DNA from: Zarea fungicola
Taxonomy: Eukaryota > Ascomycota > Sordariomycetes > Hypocreales > Cordycipitaceae
Assembly (NCBI GenBank): GCA_900169235.1
Contig: FWCC01000328.1
Coordinates: forward strand, 248,001 to 312,000
Direction: 5' to 3'
Length of the DNA stretch: 64,000 bases
Under the pieces are notes generated by a model. That model had not been told where the DNA came from. It worked only from the letters and a program-made list of their open reading frames with translations, and did no database searches. Both the position numbers and the translations under genes were made by a program. Of the stretch, positions 1 through 12,644 are shown piece by piece. Numbering within the stretch: position 1 is the stretch's first letter; the number at the start of each line of letters is the position of its first letter.

Positions 1-201
1 ACAACGGACAAAAACACTATCGACATCATCACACGATCCCTGTGCAATCAGTGGCCATCGTGCTGATTGAAGCTTTCCAGTACCCTATACGAATCCCAAT
101 AGCAAAAGCTGCGTCTGCTAGGCGCCAGCAGGGTCCAGCCGAGCTCCTTCGCGACCGAAGTCCACGTCGCGGCCGTCTTTTGTTCGACACGACATGTCGC
201 C
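1..201 (+). promoter_or_regulatory. 5' flank of the ZW10/Dsl1 gene
   Basis: Non-coding sequence before the ATG at 202. No TATA box or other named element stands out. The stretch is too short to show whether another gene lies upstream. Confidence 0.3.
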
Positions 202-2950
202 ATGGCCGCCGCAATGGATCCAGTCAAAATAGGCGATGCCATCATGGCATTTGCTTTAAATGGGCGTTTTCCGGAAGAAGCAGATGCTCTGCCGCCAGTT
301 TCTGCGACTGATCTTCAGCCTGCCATCGAGAGTCTAGAGAGGGCAGGGGACGAGCTAGAGGTAGGGGCATGTCTCTGCATACCGTTCGATGTAATTGCTG
401 ACGGCCGAAATTAGGCCGAAATACATCAAATAAATGAAGAAACAAAAGACGATGTGACCGAATGGGCTAAGAATGCAAAGTCATTACAAGAGGACATTAT
501 CCGTTCAAAGACCATGGCCAACGAAATTATCCGCCAGTCCGAAGCCCCAGATGTGTCTGGCGAAGCAATTCTCGATGCTGAAGAAAGGGTTTCGTTTATA
601 AACCGTGAAGTTCAGTATAGCCAGCAGTTGCACGAGGTTCTCAGTGGCATCAGGAAGGTCAATGGGCTTCTCAATCAATCAGAACAGGCCCTTGCGGACA
701 GGCGCATCCTCGATTCGCTGCGCCTTCTTGAAGGTAGGACTTAGCATCTAACTCAATGTTGTCAACCATGCTGACTGGGCAGAATCTTGGGCGGCGTTGG
801 ACAATGTCGGCGCAGCCAGATCATGTCGCGCGATTCGACTTCTTGACGTGCGCGCGTTTGAACTAAAAGCATCAGCCTACGAGATTTTTAACCAAACATG
901 GAAATCCATGGTTAATTTTGATATCGACTCTGCGAAAATTACTATTCGCGATAAATCCCAAGGTATGCAAGGATAGCTTGCATAAAAAATCATTGAGCTG
1001 ACAATGTAGATGATAAAATGACGCTTGCGGATGCAGCAATCGGATTAAAAGCATACAAGGAAGTGGACGAGCGTTTGGAGCAGCTGTGGCATAATCTCAA
1101 CACATCCATTGTTGCCCCTCGAATGGACTACAAAGCGACTTCGCTGAGAAGCGTTTCCGCCCAGGCAAATGATCTCAGTCTCTCTGGCCCAACGGACCAC
1201 TCTATTGACAATCTGCTAACGGATCTCGAAACCGTCTTTGTGTTTGTTGCAAAAAAACTCCCGCCAGACCTTCTGCCTATCTTTTCCAGCCAAATGGTTG
1301 CCGACGTGATACCAAAACTGACTCATGAATGGCTGGATACTGTCGTTCCCTCGTCACTTCAGAATATGGATGCGTTCCAACATGCCATTCAGCGAACGCA
1401 GCAATTCTGTGCAGTACTGACCGAGAACGGCTATACCGGCATAGAGAAAGTCAGTACTTGGGCCGAAAAGGCGCCCATGACTTGGCTTGGCAAATGTCGC
1501 GATACCGCACTTGACAGCGTACGTGTTAGACTTATGAATGGACTCGGACAACCCAAGCAAGTTGAAAAAGTAGAGACACACATGGTTACAGTTGCTGAAG
1601 GCAAGGAGCTTGCTACAACTGGCGCCGGCGCCTCGGCAGACACAGGCGACTGGAACGAGGACTGGGGCGACGCTTGGAATGAAGACCTGCCAGTGGACAA
1701 CACAGACGACAAGACAGACGATGTGCACATGAACGAGGACGACGGGGCAGATGCATGGGGCGGCTGGGACGACAATGCTGAAGAGAATAACAATGCAGAC
1801 CTCGGCGACGGCGCAGCAAGTGGTGATGACGATGGGGCAGACGCCTGGGGCTGGGATGATGATGCCCCTGCTGAACAAACACCGAAACCTGCAGCAAAAT
1901 CAAAGCTTGCTACCAAGACTACGAAATCAAAACAACAATCCGAACAAACTCGAGAATTCGTTCTCAAAGAAACATATAGCATCTCGTCCATGCCAGAACC
2001 GGTTTTGGAGTTAATTTTTGCCATTCTAGAGGACGGCATGGCTCTTACGAGGGAAGATGGCGAGTACAGCCTCGTTGCGGGAACTGCGCCAGGCCTCTTT
2101 GGCCTGCCGACGTTTGCGTTGGCCTTGTTTCGGGCAATTTCGCCACACTACTACTCACTTGGAGTCGGTGGTAGCATGTATGTCTACGTTGTTCTTATAC
2201 ACAGTTCTTTCTAACAGAAATAGGTATCTGTATAATGACGCCATGTATCTGGCTGAGAAACTGGGGGAGTTCAGCGACAACTGGAAGGTGCGTGAAGATG
2301 TAACACCTAGGGCAAAAACCATGCTTCGTCTAGACAACGACATCAAGACATTGCAGAGCTTTGCCAATCGTAGCTATGCCGCGGAAATGAGTATTCAGCG
2401 GACAGTGCTTCGAGACTTACTTGGCGACTCGCAGAGCCTTTTACAACAAGATGAGATGGAGGCAGCAGTAGAAGCGGGGACGGTGCGCATACGAACCATG
2501 GCCAGCACATGGGAGCCAATCCTCGCCAGGTCTGTCTGGTCGCAGGCTATTGGATCACTGGCAGACACGCTCGCCAAGCGCCTCATCAGCGATGTACTAG
2601 AAATGAGTTCGATTGGTCAAGAAGAGGCGTACAGCATTGCAAAATTGATTTCAACGGCGACGGAGCTTGATGATCTGTTCTTGCCTAGTAAACTGGGCGA
2701 CACAGGGGCAACTGATGACGAGGTTCCGACAACAGCCCAGTATGCGCCCAACTGGCTTCGTCTCAAATACCTTAGTGAGGTGTTACAGAGCAACCTGAAT
2801 GAAGTCAAGTATCTTTGGTGTGATAGCGAGTTGAGTTTATATTTTACGGTGGACGAAGTGGTGGATTTGATCAAGGCTAGCTTTGAGGAGAACACACGAA
2901 CACGCGACGCAATTCGCGAGATTCGAGCAAAGGAGCCAGTTTCAACATAG
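202..2950 (+). CDS. ZW10/Dsl1-family vesicle tethering subunit
   Basis: Five exons: 202-360, 415-733, 783-962, 1010-2177 and 2224-2950; all junctions keep frame and give 850 aa. The family acts at the ER as part of the Dsl1/NRZ tether that captures COPI vesicles from the Golgi; animal ZW10 also serves the kinetochore. The N-terminal third is heptad-rich and helical. The C-terminal part (from about residue 550) carries the conserved ZW10 stretch with LAVL/ILEDGMALTREDGEY followed by the LFGLPTFALALFRA segment. Residues about 428-510 form a very acidic low-complexity loop with repeated Trp motifs (DWNEDW, AWGGWDD, AWGWDD) and two copies of DDGADAWG. The ATG at 202 is the first in frame; a second Met is residue 5. 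The family call rests on recognised C-terminal motifs and overall architecture. Whether it also acts at kinetochores cannot be told from sequence. Confidence 0.85.
1637..1870 (+). other. Acidic Trp-rich loop inside ZW10/Dsl1 CDS
   Basis: This coding segment is rich in Asp/Glu/Gly/Asn and contains Trp at regular short intervals, including one W-G-W-D-D and one W-G-G-W-D-D. In budding-yeast Dsl1 an unstructured acidic loop (the lasso) uses Trp motifs to bind COPI coat subunits. The position, charge and WxW pattern here are the same kind. The function is inferred by analogy. Confidence 0.6.
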
Positions 2951-5900
2951 AAATTGTTTCTATTTTTTTCTTGTTGTTTATTCACGCCATAGATGATGAG
3001 TGTTGACCAAGGTTATGTTTCTGCAAGGGGATAACTTTAGCGAGAGAATCAACCCAAGGAGTTTGTTTACTCTCATTCCGATTTCGCATTTGGATGGTGT
3101 GTCGTGGAACCAAAGGGACCATTCAATGTTTCACAGCACTAAGCCAGCGCCCACGCGGCCGGCTCCGAATATCACCACTTGTGATGGATGTGCCACACAG
3201 GGCTGAAGGATGAATGAACCCGTTGGCTTTGCTAGCTTGTTTGCTTACTTGGGAGTCTTGGCGACTGCTGAGTTTTCTGCGCACATGACAACTCACGTTG
3301 CACGACAGCTGAAGAAGCCAAAGAGAAAAAGAGGAAAAGGGGGAAGGATTTGGGTTTCTCTTCCCAGAGGCGCAAACAATTTCCTGCTCTCGGTGTGCCT
3401 ATCTAATTCTTCCGTCTATATTTTGATTTCCTGCATGAAATATGACTGGCCAATGAAAGAAGCATTGCGATAGACAATGCAAGTGAGATATGACGGACAA
3501 CGGGTGATCGTGGCGTGGTATGGTAGCATTAATTAGAATTCCAAGAAACAGCTTGCTCTGACGACTGTCCTTCAACCAGATAGCAACGGTAGCCGCGCCA
3601 GAAGTCAGACCTTGCCGGATACTCGAGGCTAAACTCGGAGATACCGTTTCTTTCATTTGGAATTCCTGTCAAGCATGGGGCCCTTTTATTTTCTTAGCGT
3701 TCGTAGTTTTGTCGATGCTTGCCCATCCTTTGACGTGTGTTGCTTCGCGCGGTGGCGGCTTATATCCACTATTGACGTGGTTCAGATGGGACCCCATGCC
3801 TCTTCATTAATATCCCAACAAAAAAGGCGTCCAAGGGGAACATGGTGCAATTGGGTTCCTAGTTTCACACGATTCGTGGGCAGCAACTCACTCTATGGTT
3901 TTGTGTGGGTGTGATTCTACGATTCGCTCTTGGGGGAGGGAGGGGTGGCCAAAAAGAAGATTTGGAGGAGGGGTAGTATGCATGTTGTTGCACAGGCCAA
4001 GTTGCATTGCTTTTGACACAAATAAGCATTAAAAAGAATTTTATTCTTTTCTTTTCGATCTGTGTAACAGACAAACGATGTAATTCATGCATAAATTGTC
4101 GTGGATCAAGACAGGCTTAGAAATCCGCCCATGGAAAGTTATGCTGTCAAACCTGAAAAAATTAGATATTGAGGCCATAGAAAAATAGACTGCATTAGTC
4201 CGTCTCTCTTTCTAAACCTGGTGCGACGTGGCATACAGATCAGCCATTCAGGAAAGCCAGCCCGTCATTAACTTTTGCAACCGATGGCTCCGGCTGGTCT
4301 CATCGGCGATAAATCACGACATCGAAGCATTCCGATTTGCAATGGTCTCGGTCGCGTGAGCGGCTCCCAAAGCTCTGTAGTATTGGTGTGCCGAGTGCTA
4401 TTGAGCAAGAAATCATTGCGTTACGGCTTCGGCAACGCCGCTGCTGCGATTTACCGTTAGTTTACATATTGGCGTGCCAAATCGGAGGAAATAGCTTCTG
4501 GCGGAATCAATCCAGCAACACAGACAACACTCGTACAACAAGTTACTACGGCTGCAGGTTTCTTAAGTGACGAAAACGAGAATGTGCTCGCGCTATCTGG
4601 GCGAAAGAGCAAACCCGGGCCATGTCTCACGGCCCTCCGTCAATAGATATGTATCATTGACTTGATCTCTAGCAAGGTCGATTCATAGGTCCTGATTCTG
4701 CGAAAGAATCATCTGGCATAGTTGCAACACTGGCAGTAACCTATAAACAAATGAAACCATTTGCATGTCATCCTCAGCTGCCTCAAACAAGCTCTTCTTT
4801 GACTGGAATCCCTGCTCTCTATTTCTTCCAGCATACGCCAACTTTGCTTGAATTATGCATGAATCTTTACTACCCCTACCGTGTTCCGTCATAAATTATG
4901 GTGTGAATCGCGCATTATAGGAACGATTTCATGTCCGATATGGCAAGCTTACCCTACACGACGCTTCCGGTATTCGTCCAAGAGGCACTGGGACAGTGGA
5001 TTGTATCACTGAAATGTGCCGTATTTAGAAAGATATAGTTGTGTACCTTCTTAGTTCGACACGAATCATTTGATCATTTGCGAATCGGGTGTGACGCGCC
5101 GCAGTCTCACAGCAGTGCCGAAGACTGCAATCGGTTGGCTTGCCCAAATCCCAACCCGGGCACAATGATCACGCCCACGACGCACCGCGGCAGCCACAGC
5201 GATGCCTATCACAGTGAACGAGCTGGCTCGCCAATAAATTAAGTTTTACGTAGTTATTTTCTCAACTTCTCTCTTGGGAAACCCGTGCTAGATTTTGGAG
5301 AATAGCAACCCCGCTTCGCTTATCAAAAATATATTATACATTATTACGGGCTGCCAGCATGGTCCCTGGCTTCGCCTGACACCCTCCCTACCCCGCGTGT
5401 TGTCGGGCTTAGGAGAGTAATTAAAAGAGAGTAACATAAGCAGTAACATCGCTCGCTTTTTCTCTCTGTCTGCCTAACCCTAGCCGTACTTATATCGCTA
5501 TGCGTGAGTGTGGTAACTGGAGGGGGAGTGTGCGTCTTGGGGCTATTAAAATAAACAATGACGAAGAAGCGCAAATCCCAATGCAAGTTGAGATGCATAG
5601 CGGATGACTGCAAAATGAGAACCTAGGCATCTTCTTTCTCTTTCTCACACTCTCTCTCGCTCTCTTCCTTTCCCTATTATAATGGGCTTGTACAGTAAGA
5701 AGACTAAATACTTAGTGCACTAAATGCGTCTGTCATTTTCTACGGATTTTACCTCCGCGGCGTTCGGTCATCGGGAGACTGGGGGTGCAAGTCAGATTTG
5801 TCGATTATCCCTCAAGGGCTTGTCCACTCGTCATGGCTGCATGCTGTACGAGCAAGACATATGCATGGCCCCTCTCGCGTAGCTTTTCATTCCCACGCAC

Positions 5901-8810
5901 GATTGCTGGCTGCGGTCAAATCAAAGAGAGCAAGGGGCTTCCTTTGTCTCTTGCCCCCTCCCGGCCGACCGGCCTCTTCGGCCTCATATCAAGAAGAAGC
6001 AGACCTGCGGGTTCTACTTTTTCAGTGTGGTCTGTGACGCACATTTGTGCCCAATGGCGGCAGGCTGAGCCACGTAGGGTAGCGTGTCAGTGCTTGGTCA
6101 CTTTCAAGACATATTTTTTTTTCTTAATCCGCTTCAAGAGGGGCCATGGGTTAGCCGGGTTGGTCATGCAGAGCAGCTCTTCACTGCTTGCTGGCATTTC
6201 TCGGTGGGAGAGTTAGAAAAAGCTTTTAACTACGCCTCTGCCACATCATACACGGCGCACATCGCGGGCCGGCGCGCGCGCAGACTCCAGTTGACAAGGG
6301 TTTCTTAGCTTTGCTAGTCGTAGTGAGGGGCTGTAACATACCAAAAGGGAAAACCCTGAGAAAGATTTGTGATATATGATGATACAGGGCAGGCACATCT
6401 ATATCCATGTATTGATTAAGTTCTTTCTTTTGGGATAAAAGTCGTGCCAATGATACAGCTACAGCCGACGGCTCAGGTGGGCTTGCCTCGCCTTGATACC
6501 CGTTTATTCACCATTGGTAGGAAAGACACCGAAGAAGAAAAGAGACGCAACTGGGCCGGAAGTTTGATGGTCTTTTTCTTGTGTTGGCGTGATTGCAAAT
6601 CCGTGTAAGCCAATCGCGACTTGCAGGAGACGGGGTTGTAGACAGTCCACTCAGCCCAGGACCAAAAAAATATTGTCACGAGGCCAAGAATTTCGAGCCA
6701 GAAAACGCGAAAGTCGCAATACCGCAGCCCAACTAATACCAGCCAGAAAAGAACTACTAACTAGAAACCACCTAATAAATAGCGGGAACGGATAAGGAAA
6801 GCCGGTCTAAAAATGGCCCGCTAGTTACGGGCTTACCCGTCGGTGGGAAGGAGAAAGCGCGTGGTGCGCCGCCGTCGTCGCCAGTGAATGAAGCTTTTAC
6901 AAAAGTGATATCAAAAGTGATATTGATGATCTCTTGCGAGTCGTAAGCGTTTGGGGTAGCTGAAAAAGAACTGAAAAGGTACCAAAATACTGCCATATGG
7001 GAATAACAACGGGCGATCCCATGGGATGCTTCGAGCAGAGTCGAGCACAGAGACACGTGTAACGCTCTTTGGTTGCATCAGGCCACATCCAGCAAGTTTT
7101 TGAAAGGCAAAAAAAAAGGGCTTGCAGCGCCTCGCCATCGTCATTTGTCTATTTTGTAGGAGCCAAGCCACGGCCAGGGGACAGCAGCTTAGCCTTGTCC
7201 TGGTGATCAATAATGGAACAAGTCATTCTGCGCCCAAGGAAATATCTACCAGCTACTTTATTCTTTTTCTCTACTTATCAAAGCAAAGCGTCCGAGGCTG
7301 AAGCGTCGGGGCTGTGGCTGCTTGACATCCGCGCGCAGCATCCTACGCCAACGAATCCAGGGAGTCATCCACAAGCTTGAACCTAGCACGAAGGGTATGG
7401 GTAGTTTGTTTTTTGATTTGCTCATGCAAGAATGCGGGTAGTGGATGTAACTTGATTATCTCTGGGCGCAGTGCTCGGTAGCCATTGCTGAGCAATGTCT
7501 TGTTTTGGGCAAAAGGACGTAGTATCCTGACTGCATGTCTAATACAAGTGGTCATGCAAGTCGTCGTTGTCATCACCTGGAAGAGAATGAGGCAGATTCA
7601 GGCTGAATTCCAACATAGCTGTAGGATGACGATGTTAAACATGGCTCTGCCATTAAATTTACGCCACTGGACCAGGGGAGAAGATGTAAGATGGGCAATG
7701 TACCGTGTACAAAACGTGTACAAGTTCTTTTTTGCTCGTCTTTTCTTGCTTCCTTTTAGCCAAATTTGAATGAGCCGCATCCCACGGCTTAATCCTTCAT
7801 TCGTATTAATATGTGCATGTCTGATATTGTCTATTGGTGGCCTTTTATCCGACACCAGGAAAAGATGGCCGAGGCAGCCCACATTTGCACAAAATATAAT
7901 TTAATTAATTTGGAAAGAAGACGAGGAACAGGAAAACTCGCTAAGTTAGGTGGCTCGCCGAAATGGGAATCGGGCGAATATGCAATGCAGCTCCCCAAGT
8001 ATGCATGAACACCCTTGGCAACATCCTCTTCCCCCTCTCTGCGTACGAGAGTTAGTCCACCAGCCGCAGAAAGACAAAGTCGCACGCCCCTCCATTTTTC
8101 ACAGCAGCGAGCATATCTACTGGGAAACTAAAACTCATGAGGTTGTGTAGCTAATGCAGAGGTTGCAGGCTGCAGACAAGTACGAAGTAGGCTGCTTTCT
8201 AGGCTGCGTCTCATTGCAGTAGCGCACGCGACAGCCACGGGCAACTTGAGTTGATTTCCCCGCGTTTGCAGCCATTTTTGCCAAGATCACAGAAAGTTAT
8301 CAGAACTCAATTCCGTTGAGGCAGCTGAGGCGGGTATCTCTGTTGTTTGGAGAAAATGCAGTTATGGGTAGGCATGTTACCGACACAGTGGTAAACCTTT
8401 GGCATGTCATCTGTGAAGGTATAATGACTTTTACGGCACCAATTGCGTAGTCTTACTAGTTACTGGGCAATTTTATCCCTGGCTCAGCTGTTCCCGACGG
8501 CGTTTTACAACATCTCGAATATTGGTAGCTTCCAAGGGAACAGCCTTGCACCCAATCCACCGCCCACGCCGCAAGGCGAGGCATATTAAAAAAAAAAAGA
8601 AAGAAAGAGGGAAAACGAACCCGAAAGCAGGTGACTGAGGGGACGAACGGCAGGCAGATGGAGGAGGAGGCTCCGCCAACGACTGGTCCCTGGCGTGTCT
8701 TGGCATTTGTAGCTTCTTGCTTTAGAGGCTTGGTACGGGTATGTCGGCACAACCAAACATCAATCGAAGCAACAGGGAACTTTCGTTGCTCGTGTTGACT
8801 TGGTAGTAAA

Positions 8811-8836
8811 GGGGAGGGGGGGGGAGGGGGGTTGGG
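8811..8836 (+). repeat. G-rich tract, possible G-quadruplex
   Basis: Runs of G (4, 9, then 6, then 3) are separated by single A or TT. This satisfies the usual four-run quadruplex pattern. It lies in non-coding DNA inside the gene desert. Confidence 0.6.
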
Positions 8837-10636
8837 TATCTATCGTGTTATTACTTGGTAGGTACTCAATTTTTCACAATTAATAAGAAATTTAGCTACG
8901 TAGTATTGCGGGCGCTTGGTGGGATAGACGAGTTGAAAAGAGTGGGAGAGATGGGAGTGGTTCCATAACGTCTTGTTGGCGCGTTCCGGAACGGAATAGA
9001 AGGGGAGGAGCCTTTGGGAGTACCCCCCAAAAAAAGAGAAAAAGAAAAGAAAAATGAACGAACTATGGGAAAGTAAATCTTTTTTATTCTTGTAAAATTT
9101 ACAGCGGCAATGCTGGTTTTGTATTGGCTTGTGGCTATTATTGCTTCACAGCCGTTGAATCTAGCCTCTGAAAACGGCAACTCGCAACTCGCAACACATA
9201 AAGTTTGCAATGAAAGCAGGCAAGACACTTAATTGGTTAACTAATTATAACTATATGGAGAGTCAGAGAGATGAAAGGGCAGTGTAAAACATGACAAAAT
9301 CGCTCAAACGGAATTTTGTTTGAACGGAAATCCACGCCCCAGGGACGCCACGGCTTACCTGCGCCATGCAGGCTGCAGCAAACAATGCACAACACGCAGC
9401 ATATGCAGCCGCAACCATGGCGGGCATGGGCATAGGGCAGGTGTGCCAGGGCCAGTGCTCTAGGGCATTTGAAAGCACTGACGCAGGCGTTTTGGTTTGG
9501 GATTGTTAGTCAGTGTATTCGTTGTTCTCAGCATTCCCATCCCCTGTCCTGGAATCGCCTAATAAGGGGGCAACCAGATTAAGGAAGCGCCTCATTTGTT
9601 TCAAGATTGTAGTTCGCAATTGAGCCATGACTTGCATGTCTGTATCGTTGGTGAACCCTGTGGCGCGTCCGGGGGAGGGGCGTGGGCGCTGCTTAATGCT
9701 TCATCTACGAGTCAAATTTCGAGACGGGTGGCTAGAGAAATGGCATGATAATGATGATGGGCATTGAACCATGCAACCGCTTGCCGCTTTTTCCCAGGTT
9801 GCAAGAGGCATATTCTGGCGACTTGTTACAAGGGTTTTACAGGGAATACCAAACCCAGCTTGGCGGAGCGTGGCGACAACTCTCCAGCCTCCGCCAGTAG
9901 TTAGAGCGTTCCCCCACTTCCGATATGCTGCTTGATGGGGTAGCGTGGAATGACCAGGAGAGGGCATTTCCACATTTCATTCTCGAAGGCGAACCGAAGA
10001 CACGGCCCCATGTTTGGCAATCCTGGAAGACTTTGGCAATGCGGAACGATTCAGATGAGGCAGGGTCAGATTTTCTGTAACAGTAGGGGGTTTAATTTGC
10101 TTATTATCTTTAGACCTCTGTCAACATAGAAAGTGTTGCTGGAAACCAGGCAGGTGCAGGTTGGACAAGTTATGTAAAATCACTACGCAGAGGGGCGCAT
10201 GTTACGTGTTAGTTAATAGCTGCCCCCATGGCGAAAAGCTTTCTGCGTCCGGAGATGCCGGCGCATGGGAAATAAGTTCTTTTAATTTGCCAATGGTAAT
10301 ACAAGTAACAAAATACGAGTGGATATAATGTCAATATACACATAGGATGTTTTTTGTGGGATATGTTGCGTGTTGTATTGAGGCTGGCTGTACCCGTACA
10401 CCACGAGATGATCGGGAGTCTCGGGGGTGGTTTGGGATTCTGTGCTTCCATTGTAGTCACGAGGACAGAAAACGGTGAGGGGAAGTAAAAAGACCATCCC
10501 GTGTATTTTTGGGCGATAGTGATTTGCCGGTTGGTGATTGGACTGTGATGATACTGCGAATTTGAACCAATGGCATCAAGTGCTGGACCGAACTGAAGTA
10601 GCTAGGCCGCACATCCCCAGTAACATGCATTAAAAA

Positions 10637-10645
10637 TACTCCGTA
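10637..10645 (-). repeat. TACGGAGTA motif, copy 1
   Basis: Exact 9-base copy (TACTCCGTA on the + strand) in the gene desert. It is one of four exact copies found in the window, all intergenic. Confidence 0.5.
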
Positions 10646-11118
10646 GCCTGACGCGAACGTCTCGGGGTGAACGTTGGCTGGGCTGGCGAGCAGAAGAGAC
10701 TATGGAAGTTTCCATTAGGCGGGGTTCTTTTCAGCCCAGCTGTCAACCCCGCATTCTGAGCCTGAACTCTGCTACCGATGCGAGGATAACTCACAGGTTA
10801 GTCGCGAGTTTTAGACTCGTGTCTGTGTGTTGGATACTTGACACTGTGGCAGCAGTAGGTTAAGGTTTGCCAGTGCATGGCGAGCTGAAGCAGGACGACT
10901 GAATCGGTGACTGGCTCGGACTGCTCAACACTCGCTTAACCAGAACCTTGTTTAAACTGGGTTTAGAGGATTTACACATTAATCACTGACCGCTATCATT
11001 TATAGCCTACGACGTGCCAGTTGTTGGTGGCCGTTGGTGCCATTATCCAGCCAGAATATGAGTGTGTAAGCCACGACGCAGATTGTCACTGAATGCGGTA
11101 CTACTTACAAATACATCA

Positions 11119-11171
11119 ACAGGTACTTCTATGTACATTAACAAGTACAGTGACAAGTACATTGGCAACGT
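11119..11171 (+). repeat. Degenerate tandem repeat with GTAC cores
   Basis: Several degenerate units of about 12 bases, built around GTACATT, AAGTACA and GTACTT, follow one another. They are non-coding and of unknown role; simple slippage or a decayed minisatellite is likely. Confidence 0.35.
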
Positions 11172-12635
11172 TGGTTACCGATTTTTTTCATGTAAACGTA
11201 TTCCAATCGGGTCATATCGCTGGCGCCGTGGCCATATTTAGAAGAATTCAACGCGAAAATCCCTCTTGTATGATACGAAAATAACCATTTTGTAAGAATG
11301 GCAGTAAATATGCACAATAAGCTGGCATGAAAAACACGAGACAGCCAAGCGAGGTCAGGCCCTATGAGGTACGTTGTTAGTGGACTCTTTGTCCCGAGAG
11401 GGGGTGTCCAGGGATAGGGCTTTTCGCCAAGAGGCCAGTGAACGCGCTAGACCGGCTCTGTAACGCCAGTGTCCTCGCAGGGAAGAGGATTTAGGCACAG
11501 GCGAAGTGAGAAGCTTACGAGCTCTGGCAAAATACGGGGAATTGAATATGCCCCGAATAGTGGGCGCTGTGCGCAATTTGGACAGTACGAGGTACCCTGG
11601 CAGTTACATGTCCGTGTATACGGAGCACACATACCGTGTACTGGTACAGCGAAGGAGGCTGAGGTGAGCAGAGCCCCAAATACCAAAACGTCTCTGAAGA
11701 GCCTCGCCAGCAGCCCTGTAACATTGCATCAAGTTGTGTGTGGCATTGACAGGCGCAAGCCACCACGAGTCTTGGTCCGAGGCTCTGCGACTCACGTATT
11801 GGTTGGCCGTAATGTTGCCATAGGTACATAGCCCCTTTGCCATGTCAGCATGCTATCTTTTCCATTCTTTTTTAAGTTAAAACTATCAGGTACCTACTCA
11901 TAATGGCAATAAACCAGAAACACATCGTCTTTGATTATCAAAGACGTTTCTTCTGTACGAAAAAACAAGTGCTGCGCGGTCTATTTCGCCGTCATTGGTC
12001 CTTATGACGACATGCCTCATTTCGAGCGCCGTAACAAATGGTACGAGGAACGAACATGAAGAACTGGGCAGAGTGTTTAAACCCAACTTGTACAACGTTT
12101 TGACGATCACCCTTTTGCCCGCCATCCGTTATCCGCTTTCCCCAAGAGGCCCCTCTCCGTCCCCCCATCCCTCCCATACTGTGAGTTACGCGGCCACGCG
12201 GCGTCCTTACCAGGACCGCCCGTTTCGATGATCCTTTTGTTTTGAAGGGTGTTGGAAAATCCATTGAAAATCCATATTTTCTCTGCCTTAGCATGGTAAA
12301 TCTCTTGCAGCCCGAAAACTCCATCTTCGTTTTCCTCCTTCAGGCTGCAGGTTTCCTTTATACTCTGGACCATTGTACTTGAAACCAAAACTTGGGCAAA
12401 TGCAACTTTAATGGCCGACAGCCAGTAGCGGGGCTATCATTCCCCTCTTGAAAATGCAGCTATGACCTCATAATGAGGTCCGTTATTCCCAGACACGCCT
12501 CTTTAGCAGGGGGTCTGTTAGTGTGAACTGGAGCGCTGGTACGGCGTTCTGGTACAGTACTTGTGTACCGAGTTCAACTGGGGCTATTCTGCTGTGTAAC
12601 AAGGCTGTCGGGAGGTAGCGAAAGTGAGCGACGCG

Positions 12636-12644
12636 TACGGAGTA
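12636..12644 (+). repeat. TACGGAGTA motif, copy 2
   Basis: Exact 9-base copy, extended to GTACGGAGTACT, in the gene desert. Confidence 0.5.

Noticed and set aside
1431..2039. Long minus frames opposite ZW10
   Set aside because: Shadow of the acidic repeat coding region on the opposite strand.
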